In this document: positions 11,922-23,800 of the stretch, in pieces
Layout of the letters: the number at the start of each line of letters is the position of its first letter
Numbering within the stretch: position 1 is the stretch's first letter
Notes under the pieces: generated by a model
The model's input: the letters and a program-made list of their open reading frames with translations, nothing else
Told to the model about the DNA's origin: nothing
Database searches by the model: none
Position numbers and translations under genes: made by a program
From: Vesta saturnalis
Taxonomy: Eukaryota > Arthropoda > Insecta > Coleoptera > Lampyridae
Length of the DNA: 64,000 nt
Assembly: GCA_036346205.1 (NCBI GenBank)
Contig: JARFJB010001166.1
Location: 11,595,501-11,659,500, forward strand
Direction: 5' to 3'

Positions 11922-12079
11922 GGTCAGTCATTTTGGTTTTTAAAACCTTATCCATATCGTTACCCAGCTGCGTTAAAATGTTGTTTTGTGTAACATCTGG
12001 TGCCTGTAAGCTTTGTATAAAGTCCATTGGTAGAATAATCATATTCTTCAGATTGTGGTCCATGGTTATTGAAACAGAT

Positions 12080-12397
12080 TACCCAGGATTCCGCCGAGTA
12101 ACGGTCCTAACAGGAGTGGTAGAAATGCACCACCTTTCTGTACAAGAAACTGTTTCTTCTTTTTTATAGATTCGCCTCTCTGTGCAAGCGTCTTAAAGTG
12201 TGCTTATGTTGAGAGAGTCGCTGCTTCTGATCAATTGACAGAGGTACACGACCTTTTAAAATCTTATGTGCACACTCGGAAATATACTCTACCTGCTTAC
12301 TGTCCAAACATTTCAATAAAGCGTCACGTTGACTTTTACTTAATCTGGCTAATGCACGCAGGATATCAGCGTTCTCGCTTAAAACGTCAACCGTCAT
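12080..12397 (-). pseudogene. Small Polinton-conserved protein with glycine-rich hydrophobic tail, frameshifted
   Basis: The ATG at 12397 opens a frame containing ILRALARLSKSQRDALLK and LKGRVPLSIDQKQRLSQHK. This is an arrangement seen in a short Polinton protein. The frame breaks near 12186. In the neighbouring frame the expected tail continues with KKKKQFLVQKGGAFLPLLLG and ends in a glycine/leucine-rich membrane-active-looking segment before a stop near 12070. Its start overlaps the end of the ATPase gene by about 11 bp, a compact viral-style arrangement. Confidence 0.65.
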
Positions 12398-13049
12398 ATA
12401 TGATGTAGTCTTTATGACTGTGAGGCTTAAGCCCTTTTTTCGCTATATATACCTGGCAGATACCTTGAGGTCTGAATATGTTTGTTCTATAACGTAGCAC
12501 ATCCGGTATATTCTGTTTTAAATCGAACAATAAATATCCGCACGGGCTTGAAGTAGCATGTTGGTACGCTGCTTCTCAAAATTTCGGGTTGTCCGGCGAA
12601 ATCTGTCTTGCTAAATGCTGTATCTGAGCTCTGTCACGTGGGTTCTCAAACAAAACTATGTAATGTGCGTTGAGAGAAATATCCCACTGTCCACGTCCTT
12701 GATGAAATATGTTCTGCGTTAGGAAAAACACACTTAGATTTCGATGATGACAACCCTTTGTAAAACTCTCAACCACAGAGCCGTTCGTTTCGCGCATTAA
12801 ATCGTCAATTATTATTATGACAGGTTTTTCCCCGTCAAACTGTTCCATATCAGGTAAACCCTTTTGAAATTCCACAGAGAAATCTTTGAATAAAGGCTAC
12901 CACTCACTGTAAAATCAGATAATTTTTTCAAAAGCTGTATCGCAGGCAGTTTTGATATTTTTTGGAAAATCCACGATAAAATATGATTTCCCACAACCCG
13001 ACGGACCCGCAACTATCACCGAAAAGGGGTGCTTAAACTGACCTTCCAT
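12387..13049 (-). pseudogene. Polinton FtsK/HerA-type packaging ATPase, frameshifted
   Basis: This is the genome-packaging ATPase of Polintons. From the ATG at 13049 the protein shows a Walker A loop (VIVAGPSGCGKS) within the first 20 residues. After frame changes it shows a Walker B strand (KPVIIIIDDLM) near 12820. It then reads SVFFLTQNIFHQGRGQWD and IVLFENPRDRAQI, features of the A32-like branch. The C-terminal part GYLLFDLKQNIPDVLRYRTN lies in another frame after 12576, and the stop is at 12387-12389. At least two frameshifts separate the parts, so the copy is dead. Confidence 0.88.
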
Positions 13050-13103
13050 CTTGAATCGCTAAACCGTACTAACAGATACTCTACCAACAACCTCGTTTAA
13101 ATA

Positions 13104-13508
13104 GAGTAAATAACATCCTTTTCAATCAGAATACGTGCAATTGCCTAACCTCCATGGCTTGTACTGATCTTAATATTACCAAAAGGATCTTAATTAGGGT
13201 TGAAAAAGGCTCCCCGAAAATAATCCGTCACCCTACCCTAGCACAAAGGCCAGGACCCACCCCAAGACCAACCCTAAGACCAACCCCAAGACCTAACCCT
13301 AAATACACCCCTCACGTGAGGAAGTACAATAAAATATGACTGCCAAAGAGGCGGTAATTAGAGTAAAAATTATATCAAGGGTTAAAAAAGGCATCCGAAA
13401 AGATACTATAGGGGTGGAAAATACGGTCCCCCACGTGAGCGTATAAAAAAGTAAAAGGTGGGTTTTTCCCAGAAAATCCAAGATGGTGCATGGTGTCCGT
13501 GTTCTACT
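13104..13508 (-). repeat. Polinton right terminal inverted repeat
   Basis: About 405 bp, inverse match to 9544-10132. It ends ...GGTGTCCGTGTTCTACT and is followed by the TATGTT duplication. It contains short tandem repeats of the GGTTGGTCTT type, here on the minus strand. Confidence 0.88.
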
Positions 13509-13514
13509 TATGTT
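13509..13514. repeat. Polinton right target-site duplication TATGTT
   Basis: Exact copy of 9538-9543. Confidence 0.9.
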
Positions 13515-14710
13515 TAGCATTTAATTTACTGGTTTTTAATAGAATCTACACAAATAATCCAACTTGGAAAAGTTTTTCGGGTTAGCTGAATCAAATTGTT
13601 TTCTGATACCATCGAGGTGCAAATTTATTCATTAAATGGAAATGATACTTTATAACGCTTGTATTTGCTGAAGTTAGTGCTCCCAACTTGGCTCGGTGTA
13701 GAATATTTAAAATGTAAATCAAGCACTTTGAATTAATAAATAATAATTTTGATACAAAGGTACAACATACCGAGTTAATTTATGGGAATTATTTACTAAC
13801 GTTCAGAGTATGCAAATTCACACAATATGTAAAACATTTCACCAAAGGCATCGATTGAGAATGGATCGTTGAAACGCACACGCGGACACACACAGACCCA
13901 GGCTTTGTCAAGCGTCGTAAAAAAAGTAGTTATGTAAACTATAGTAAAATAAATGCTGGATAATAAAATAAAAACTTCTTGAAGATAAATGCTTAGAGTT
14001 TTAGCAATTTCGCAGCTGGATTTAGAGTTTTCATTCGATTTAAATAAATGTAATTAGATTGCTGTCATATTAGTTCATTTCTTCTTTATTACATACCCCA
14101 TTAATGCCACTAATTAGTGTTATCTGTGATGTACCACTTGCAAATATTCGCTTTCTTGGGATTGAGTATTTCTTTTTTTAGTAACTTCTTGAAATTTTTG
14201 TTTCACTCTTTTTTTATGATCACTAGTTACTCGTTGGTGGCCCACTGTTTCCTAGCCGCATGGGCCTAATCCACGCTTTGTAGCCACTCATTTTCTACCT
14301 CTACCTTCCTAAGTCGTTTTCTTGACTTTCTAAACTCCTGGTTAGGAACGTCAAAACTAAATGATGCGAGTAGCGTACTTGGTATTCGTGAAGCCTGTTT
14401 GTTAGATTATGATCAGAAAATAGGGTCTTTTTGTCAGAATGCATCATCTCTAAATGGATACAGCATCTTTTTGACAGAATCAGCATTTTATTCTAGCGTT
14501 TTCCAATGGGTCTAGCAGCTTGAAATGAGGTTCCAGGTTTAAGAATTCCATTAGGATACAAATTAATGGTCTACATATTTCAATATGGCTTAGTTTCGTG
14601 AAACTAATACGAAAAGGACCTACGTCTATGGTTCAAAAGCAAGGAGTATGGGTTCTTGAGTTTATTTTGCAACATAGCTCTAACAAGTTTTAGTTACGCC
14701 AATATTAAAA
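13515..14710. other. Intronic DNA, no gene seen
   Basis: AT-rich sequence inside ppk intron 4 between the Polinton and the repeats flanking the satellite. No domain or RNA signature is seen. Confidence 0.4.
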
Positions 14711-14715
14711 AAACG

Positions 14716-15370
14716 CCTTTCACCATTTTCCTGCATTTTTGGCCAGGGATAAATCATTTACTTATGACAAAACACCAAAAACAATGCACAAATCGTAATA
14801 CGACAAAGCTAAAACGCAAAACATAATACGCAAGACGCAAGAGGCAAGTCTCAAAACCTAACACTAGATTTTATATCACCAATATTTCAAAACGCGTTTC
14901 GTCAACAGCTACATTTAGGATAACCAGACACAACATGCAAGATACAAGACTAAAAACGTCAGGTCCACGACATAAGACGCAAACCAAAAGCAAGATACAA
15001 GTCGCAAAATGGAAGACGCAAGACTCAAGACGTAAGACGTGACACCTTAAAATCAGTTTTAAGAAAACCATTTTACTGCATTTTTGGCCAGGGCAGAATC
15101 ATTTACTTATGACAAAACACCAAAAACAATGCACAAATCGTAATACGAGAAGGCTAAAACGCAAAACACAAAACGCAGGACGCAAGACACAAGAGGCAAG
15201 TCTCAAAATCTAACACTAGATTTTATTAAACCAATGTTGAAAAACGCCTTTCATCAACAGCAACATTTAGCCAAAATGCAAAATGCAAGACGGAAAACGC
15301 CAAGCAAACCGCAACAACGCAATAAATAAAAGGCCAAAAGCAAGATACAAGTCGCAAAATGGAATACGCA
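14716..15370 (+). repeat. Two tandem copies of a ~350 bp unit flanking the satellite
   Basis: The block starting TGCATTTTTGGCCAGGG at about 14733 recurs at about 15079. The following ACTTATGACAAAACACC, TCTAACACTAGATTTTAT-type and CAAGATACAAGTCGCAAAA stretches repeat in the same order. Both units contain scattered ACGCAAGAC-like heptamers. The second unit runs directly into the perfect array at 15371, so this is the decayed edge of the satellite domain. Confidence 0.85.
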
Positions 15371-18300
15371 AGGCGTAAGACGTAAGACGTAAGACGTAAG
15401 ACGTAAGACGTAAGACGTAAGACGTAAGACGTAAGACGTAAGACGTAAGACGTAAGACGTAAGACGTAAGACGTAAGACGTAAGACGTAAGACGTAAGAC
15501 GTAAGACGTAAGACGTAAGACGTAAGACGTAAGACGTAAGACGTAAGACGTAAGACGTAAGACGTAAGACGTAAGACGTACGACGTAAGACGTAAGACGT
15601 AAGACGTAAGACGTAAGACGTAAGACGTAAGGCGTAAGACGTAAGACGTAAGACGTAAGACGTAAGACGTAAGACGTAAGACGTAAGACGTAAGACGTAA
15701 GACGTAAGACGTAAGACGTAAAACGTAAGACGTAAGACGTAGGTAAGACGTAAGACGTAAGACGTAAGACGTAAGACAGTAAGACGTAAGACGTAAGACG
15801 TAAGACGTAAGACGTAAGCGTAAGACGTAAGACGTAAGACGTAAGACGTAAGACGTAAGACGTAAGACGTAAGACGTAAGACGTAAGACGTAAGACGTAA
15901 GACGTAAGACGTAAGACGTAAGACGTAAGACGAGACGTAAGACGTAAGACGTAAGACGTAAGACGTAAGACGTAAGACGTAAGACGTAAGACGTAAGACG
16001 TAAGACGTAAAGACGTAAGTAAACGTAAGACGTAAGACGTAAGACGTAAGACGTAAGACGTAAGACGTAAGACGTAAGACGTAAGCGTAAGACGTAAGAC
16101 GTAAGACGTAAGACGTAAGACGTAAGACGTAAGACGTAAGACGTAGTAAGACGTAAGACGTAAGACGTAAGACGTAAGACGTAAGACGTAAGACGTAAGA
16201 CGTAAGACGTAAGACGTAAGACGTAAGACGTAAGACGTAAGACGTAAGACGTAAGACGTAAGACGTAAGACGTAAGACGTAAGACGTAAGACGTAAGACG
16301 TAAGAAGTAAGACGTAAGACGTAAGACGTAAGACGTAAGACGTAACGCGTAACACGTAAGACCTAAGACGTAAGACGTAAGACGTAAGACGTAAGACGTA
16401 AGACGTAAGACGTAAGACGTAAGACGTAAGACGTAACGCGTAACACGTAAGACCTAAGACGTAAGACGTAAGACGTAAGACGTAAGACGTAAGACGTAAG
16501 ACGTAAGACGTAAGACGTAAGACGTAAGACGTAAGACGTAAGACGTAAGACGTAAGACGTAAGACGTAAGACGTAAGACGTAAGACGTAAGACGTAAGAC
16601 GTAAGACGTAAGACGTAAGACGTAAGACGTAAGACGTAAGACGTAAGACAAGCTAAGACGTAAGACGTAAGACGTAAGAGTAAGAAGACGTAAGACGTAA
16701 GACGTAAGACGTAAGACGTAAGACGTAAGACGTAAGACGTAAGACGTAAGACGTAAGACGTAAGACGTAAGACGTAAGACGTAAGACGTAAGACGTAAGA
16801 CGTAAGACGTAAGACGTAAGACGTAAGACGTAAGACGTAAGACGTAAGACGTAAGACGTAAGACGTAAGACGTAAGACGTAAGAAGTAAGACGTAAGACG
16901 TAAGACGTAAGACGTAAGACGTAAGACGTAAGACGTAAGACGTAAGACGTAAGACGTAAGACGTAAGACGTAAGACGTAAGACGTAAGACGTAAGACGTA
17001 AGACGTAAGACGTAAGACGTAAGACGTAAGACGTAAGACGTAAGACGTAAGACGTAAGGCGTAAGACGTAAGACGTAAGACGTAAGACGTAAGACGTAAG
17101 ACGTAAGACGTAAGACGTAAGACGTAAGACGTAAGACGTAAGACGTAAGACGTAAGACGTAACGCGTAACACGTAAGACCTAAGACGTAAGACGTAAGAC
17201 GTAAGACGTAAGACGTAAGACGTAAGACGTAAGACGTAAGACGTAAGACGTAAGACGTAAGACGTAAGACGTAAGACGTAAGACGTAAGACGTAAGACGT
17301 AAACGTAAGACTAAGACGTAAGACGTAAGACGTAAGACGTAAGACGTAAGACGTAAGACGTAAGACGTAAGACGAAAGACGTAAGACGTAAGGCGTAAGA
17401 CGTAAGACGTAAGACGAAAGACGTAAGACGTAAGACGTAAGAACGTAAGACGTAAGACGTAAGACGTAAGACGTAAGACGTAAACGTAAGACGTAAGACG
17501 TAAGAACGTAAGACGTAAGACGTAAGCGTAAGACGAAGCGTAAGACGTAAGACGTAAGACGTAAGACGTAAGACGTAAGACGTAAGACGTAAGACGTAAG
17601 ACGTAAGACGTAAGACGTAAGACGTAAGACGTAAGACGTAAGACGTAAGACGTAAGACGTAAGACGTAAGACGTAAGACGTAAAGACGTAAGACGTAAGA
17701 CGTAAGACGTAAGACGTAAGACGTAAGACGTAAGACGTAAGACGTAAGACGTAAGACGTAAGACGTAAGACGTAAGACGTAAGACGTAAGACGTAAGACG
17801 TAAGACGTAAGACGTAAGACGTAAGACGTAAGACGTAAGACGTAAGACGTAAGACGTAAGACGTAAGACGTAAGACGTAAGACGTAAGACGTAAGACGTA
17901 AGACGTAAGACGTAAGACGTAAGACGAAGACGTAAGACGTAAAGACGTAAGACGTAAGACGTAAGACGTAAGACGTAAGACTAAGTAAGACGTAAGACGT
18001 AAGACGTAAGACGTAAGACGTAAGACGTAAGACAACGTAAGACGTAAGACGTAAGAGTAAGACGTAAGACGTAAGACGTAAGACGTAAGACGAAGACGTA
18101 AGACGTAAGACGTAAGACGTAAGACGTAAGACGTAAGACGTAAGACGTAAGACGTAAGACGTAAGACGTAAGACGTAAGACGTAAGACGTAAGACGTAAG
18201 ACGTAAGGACGTAAGACGTAAGACGTAAAGACGTAAGACGTAAGACGTAAGACGTAAGACGTAAGACGTAAGACGTAAGACGTAAGACGTAAGACGTAAG

Positions 18301-20877
18301 ACGGACGTAAGACGTAAGACGTAAGACGTAAGACGTAAGACGTAAGACGTAAGACGTAAGACGGTAAGACGTAAGACGTAAGACGTAAGACTGTGTAAGA
18401 CGTAAGACGAAGACGTAAGACGTAAGACGTAAGACGTAAGACGTAAGGGACGTAAGACGTAGTAAGACGTAGAGAAGACGTAAGACGTAAGACGTAAGAC
18501 GTAAGACAGTAAGACGTAAGACGTAAGACGCTAAGACGTAAGACGTAAGACGTAAGACGTAAGACGTAAGACGTAAGACGTAAGACGTAAGACGTAAGAC
18601 GTAAGACGTAAGACGTAAGACGTAAGACGTAAGACGTAAGACGTAAGACGTAAGACGTAAGACGTAAGACGTAAGACGTAAGACGTAAGACGTAAGACGT
18701 AAGACGTAAGACGTAAGACGTAAGACGTAAGACGTAAGACGTAAGACGTAAGACGTAACGCGTAAGACGTAAGACGTAAGACGTAAGACGTAAGACGTAA
18801 GACGTAAGACGTAAGACGTAAGACGTAAGACGTAAGACGTAAGACGTAAGACGTAAGACGTAAGACGTAAGACGTAAGACGTAAGACGTAAGACGTAAGA
18901 CGTAAGACGTAAGACGTAAGACGTAAGACGTAAGACGTAAGACGTAAGACGTAAGACGTAAGACGTAAGACGTAAGACGTAAGACGTAAGACGTAAGACG
19001 TAAGACGTAAGACGTAAGACGTAAGTAAGACGTAAGACGTAAGACGTAAGACGTAAGACGTAAGCGTAAGACGTAAGACGTAAGACGTAAGACGTAAGAC
19101 GTAAGACGTAAGACGTAAGACGGACGTAAGACGTAAGACGTAAGACGTAAGACGTAAGACGTAAGACGTAAGACGTAAGACGTAAGACGTAAGACGTAAG
19201 ACGTAAGACGTAAGACGTAAGACGTAAGACGTAAGACGTAAGACGTAAGAAGTAAGACGTAAGACGTAAGACGTAAGACGTAAGACGTAAGACGTAAGAC
19301 GTAAGACGTAAGACGTAAGACGTAAGACGTAAGACGTAAGACGTAAGACGTAAGACGTAAGACGTAAGACGTAAGACGTAAGACGTAAGACGTAAGACGT
19401 AAGACGTAAGACGTAAGACGTAAGACGTAAGACGTAAGACCTAAAGCGTAAGACGTAAGACGTAAGACGTAAGACGTAAGACGTAAGACGTAAGACGTAA
19501 GACGTAAGACGTAAGACGTAAGACGTAAGACGTAAGACGTAAGACGTAAGACGTAAGACGTAAGACGTAAGACGTAAGACGTAAGACGTAAGACGTAAGA
19601 CGTAAGACGTAAGACGTAAGACGTAAGACGTAAGACGTAAGACGTAAGACGTAAGACGTAAGACGTAAGACGTAAGACGTAAGACGTAAGACGTAACGCA
19701 ACGTAAGACGTAAGACGTAAGACGTAAGACGTAAGACGTAACGTAAGACGTAAGACGAAGACGTAAGACGTAAGACGTAAGACGTAAGACGTAAGACGTA
19801 AGACGTAAGACGTAAGACGTAAGACGTAAGACGTAAGACGTAAGACGTAAGACGTAAGACGTAAGACGTAAGACGTAAGACGTAAGACGTAAGACGTAAG
19901 ACGTAAGACGTAAGACGTAAGACGTAAGACGTAAGACGTAAGACGTAAGACGTAAGACGTAAGACGTAAACGAAGACGTAAGACGTAAGACGTAAGACGT
20001 AAGACGTAAGACGTAAGACGTAAGACGTAAGACGTAAGACGTAAGACGTAAGACGTAAGACGTAAGACGTAAGACGTAAGACGTAAGACGTAAGACGTAA
20101 GACGTAAGACGTAAGACGTAAGACGTAAGACGTAAGACGTAAGACGTAAACGTAAGACGTAAGACGTAAGACGTAAGACGTAAGACGTAAGACGTAAGAC
20201 GTAAGACGTAAGACGTAAGACGTAAGACGTAAGACGTAAGACGTAAGACGTAAGACGTAAGACGTAAGACGTAAGACGTAACGCGTAACACGTAAGACCT
20301 AAGACGTAAGACGTAAGACGTAAGACGTAAGACGTAAGACGTAAGACGTCAAGACGTAAGACGTAAGACGTAAGACGTAAGACGTAGAGACGTAAGACGT
20401 AAGACGTAAGACGTAAGACGTAAGACGTAAGACGTAAGACGTAAGACGTAAGACGTAAGACGTAAGACGAAGACGTAAGACGTAAGACGTAAGACGAAGA
20501 CGAAGACGTAAGACGAAGACGAAGACGTAAGACGCAAGACGTAAGACGTAAGACGTAAGACGTAAGACGTAAGGCGTAAGACGTAAGACGCAAGACGCAA
20601 GACGCAAGACGCAAGACGTAAGACGTAAGACGTAAGACGTAAGACGTAAGACGTAAGACGCAAGACGCAAGACGAAGACGTAAGACGTAAGACGTAAGAC
20701 GTAAGACGTAAGACGTAAGACGTAAGACGTAAGACGTAAGACGTAAGACGTAAGACGTAAGACGTAAGACGTAAGACGTAAGACGTAAGACGTAAGACGT
20801 AAGACGTAAGACGTAAGACGTAAGACGTAAGACGTAAGACGTAAGACGTAAGACGTAAGACATAAGACGTAAGACGC
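15371..20877 (+). repeat. Heptamer satellite (GTAAGAC)n, about 787 copies, 5.5 kb
   Basis: The 7-bp unit GTAAGAC repeats nearly without interruption for 5,507 bp. Defects are mostly one- to four-base deletions and a few substitutions; towards the right end (20,470-20,680) GCAAGAC and GAAGAC variants mix in. Because 7 is not a multiple of 3, every minus-strand frame reads the same seven amino acids (V-L-R-L-T-S-Y) without a stop. This produces spurious frames of up to about 1,000 codons. On the plus strand each 21 bp contains a TAA in every frame. The array lies in intron 4 of the ppk gene. It is not a telomeric repeat (TTAGG or TCAGG) and has no unique spacers as a CRISPR array would. Confidence 0.98.
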
Positions 20878-23800
20878 AAAATTTAAAACGCACGACGCAA
20901 AACTCAAACCGCAAGACGCAAGGACAAGGTGCGAGGCGCAAGACGCATGCCGTAAGCTTCAAACCTAATATCAAATATTCAAAACGTAAAATCTGAAATA
21001 CCAACACTGAACGCGAAGTACGAAACACATGATGGGAGGAGCGAAACCCGCAACGCAATATGCAAAACTTGTAACATGAAATTGCAAAAACACAAAGAAT
21101 TTTCGAAGTTACTTCGAATGATTGTTAACTAACGTGTTTACTTTCTTTGGTTTGCTTCTTTATCTCCTTGCTTGTTCGTTCACTTGTGAGTGATTGTATT
21201 TTGTTTGCCTTCTTACTTGCCTGGAAGGTTGTTGGTTTGTTTGCTTGTTTTTTTCTGTATGTTTTCATTTGCCTACCTCAAAGAGTGGTTATCTTTTGGG
21301 GATAGGAATAATGATACAAATTGCAAACATTTACATGAAATTGTTAAGACATGTATGAACAGGTTTAGTGTGCATTTGCAGAAGGAAAATGTTGTCAACA
21401 CCTAGAAAGCGTTTAAATACCTTTATTAAGAAAGCAACATAAGCCGATTACAAACTTTAATGCCAGTGCAACTAAAACTTATATACAAAGCCAATGACTA
21501 AAACTGTAGCCGTTTTAAATTTATTGTCTTGATTTTAAATTTAACGTTTTGTAATCCAGTACTTTAATCTGTCCTGTTATAAATGACCTGTTAGATACTT
21601 CTACATGATGTTTCAGTTAAGATAACCGACGTGACAAGGGTGGTTTTATAACTTTTTCAACATGGCGACATTTAAAGCTTAACCCTAATAATTTGAAATA
21701 CTTTGTACATACGTTAACCGGTCCCCTATACATTAAACACAACCATATATGTTCGTTATGAATTATACTGCTAGACGGATGCAAAATTCTTTTTTAAATT
21801 ATTCCGCCAGAAAGGGTGGTCTAGTATTTTCGAGTTATCGACTTCAAAATTTAGCAAATCAATTTTTGATACTTTGTACATTAACTGAACACATTTATCA
21901 TAGATGAGGGTGTATTGACAGCGTGTTTATCGCAACACATAAACAATTAGCAATTATTAGTAACTTATTTGTTTATTTAACTTGTTTGTGTGGCTTGTGC
22001 GTTTGTTTTATTTTGATTCACTTGACTCACGAAGTATAGTAAGGTTGTGTTGTGCGTATGACGCATTTCTGATATGAAATGAACGTGTGTTGTTACGCCA
22101 CTGGTGTTTGTAGTAAAGCGTTGAGTATTGCGTGAAAGCATATTTGAATGTTATGTAAGAGACTGTAAGTTAAAAGAACAAATATTTTAATAAAAGCGCC
22201 TATAGGAATGAAAATGTATGGCACTGTATAGCTTCTGTGTTTTCAGGAACGCAGGTTAAAATTATGATTCACGAGTAGCGTGAGCGAATGGATGATATCT
22301 TAACACCGTATTAAAGTATAGTGTGTGAATATTCTACTTGTGTAAATAATTTACGATAGCAAATTTTAGGTATAATTCAAGCCCAAACGGCCTTAATATT
22401 TATTAAATTTTGCGGAAAGATAGTTCGCGCATCTATGATAAAAATTCGAGTTCGGTTTTGAAGGTTGTGTTTGATAGATGTGAACGTCGAATTTGGACAT
22501 CTCCGTTTTTTGAAGAGGGTGCTGAAAACTGCTTTTTCGTTTGAGTTAGTTCCGATTTATATTTTTTGCTAGGCAAAGCCATGTGAGATTCAAAGCCTTT
22601 AAGAGTGATTGGTTTTGATTTAGCAGGTTACTATTGGATGACGTTTTCAAGATAAACGTCACCGTAAAGCGGTTGCGCGTAATTTCAGAAAAGATAGTAC
22701 ATAACGGTCTGTGCTATAATTTACGTAACAGTTAGTAGTATAGCTAAAAATAGTAGCTGTTTAGGGTAGGAACCGATTTATTGGGGTATAATATTAAACC
22801 GTTTACAAGTAAAGTTGATGTATGGAATTGGAAATTCCTGTGAGACTTTTCCAAAATTTTAAATAAAATATTTAAATAGATTTGAGATAAACAGAAACCG
22901 CTGTGTTAAAAGAATGTATTGTGTACAAAATCCGCGGATAGTATGAGAAACTTTTAAAGTTATCCTTTATAACTAAGTAAAGGTTTTGGATACTGCAAAC
23001 TGAAATTAAGACTGTATTAAATAATTAGTAATGCTGATGTAAATATATGTTTGTTAACATTAAACCAATTAGGTTTATAGACAATTAAGAATTTAGACAC
23101 GAGTTAAAATATTAAATTTGATGAGCATTTGAGAAGGTAATTAGTGAACAAGTTGTCCAATTAATATAAGCGTTAAAGGACGTGAGTGAATGGAACTTAA
23201 AAAGAACTACGAAATTCATAAGTAAGAATAATTTTAGACATTGCTGTTTGCCCCATAAAGGTGTCATTCCTAGGCTATAAGAACAATCAATTTCTAGCAC
23301 TACCTTTTTTTTGTATGCTTAGTTAAGTGAATTAGACTTAGTATGGAAAACCTAAGTAAAATAAACAATTATTGAGAGAAAATGTAATTTATAAAGTACA
23401 CACAGATCGTTATGCGTGTTTTAATTTTGAGATCGGAGATACAAGGTGCAATCAATAATTTTCTAGAAACGGTTCAAAATTTCCTTGATCATTGACCGAT
23501 TTTGCATTTAATATTAATGGACTTTAAAGATTATCAACATTAAGTTGACGTGTACTTGTTTATTGTTTTCGATTAAGGTAAAATCATTAAGATCATTGCG
23601 ACCAAATTTAGCTCTTCCAAAACACATGTGGTAGTGCCTGAAGACTATTTACCCGAACTGACCTTAGTTTATTGCTTTTATGGTATGTGTAACGTTTTCG
23701 AAAGTAAATTTTAACCATTCTACGTCTTGTGTCAAACCAGCTCGTTCCATTGTAGTTAACTGACTAATTCACTTATCTTAGTAACCCTTTACGACGCCTA

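Larger units (their letters stand above)
9544..13508 (-). mobile_element. Polinton/Maverick DNA transposon, internally deleted (3,965 bp)
   Basis: The ends begin AGTAG on both sides (AGTAGTACTCCGACACC at the left; the right end read backwards is AGTAGAACACGGACACC). They are flanked by identical 6-bp duplications. Inside, all recognisable genes lie on the minus strand. From 13049 downwards these are a packaging-type ATPase, a small conserved protein, another small conserved protein, a DDE integrase with a chromodomain, and a short protein starting MEFYLTL. Autonomous Polintons are about 15-20 kb and also encode protein-primed DNA polymerase B, a protease and capsid proteins; I see none of these. 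Every gene has frameshifts or stops, so this is a dead, deleted copy. It sits in intron 4 of the ppk gene, transcribed opposite to the host gene. Confidence 0.92.

Noticed and set aside
15371..20877. CRISPR array or telomeric repeat
   Set aside because: There are no unique spacers and the unit is 7 bp. The unit is not TTAGG or TCAGG, and the array is internal to a gene in a eukaryotic sequence.
15267..21058. Minus-strand open frames of 60-1,025 codons (repetitive S-Y-V-L-R-L-T)
   Set aside because: They are the translation of the heptamer satellite, which lacks stop codons in every minus frame by arithmetic. There is no independent start region, domain or composition signal.
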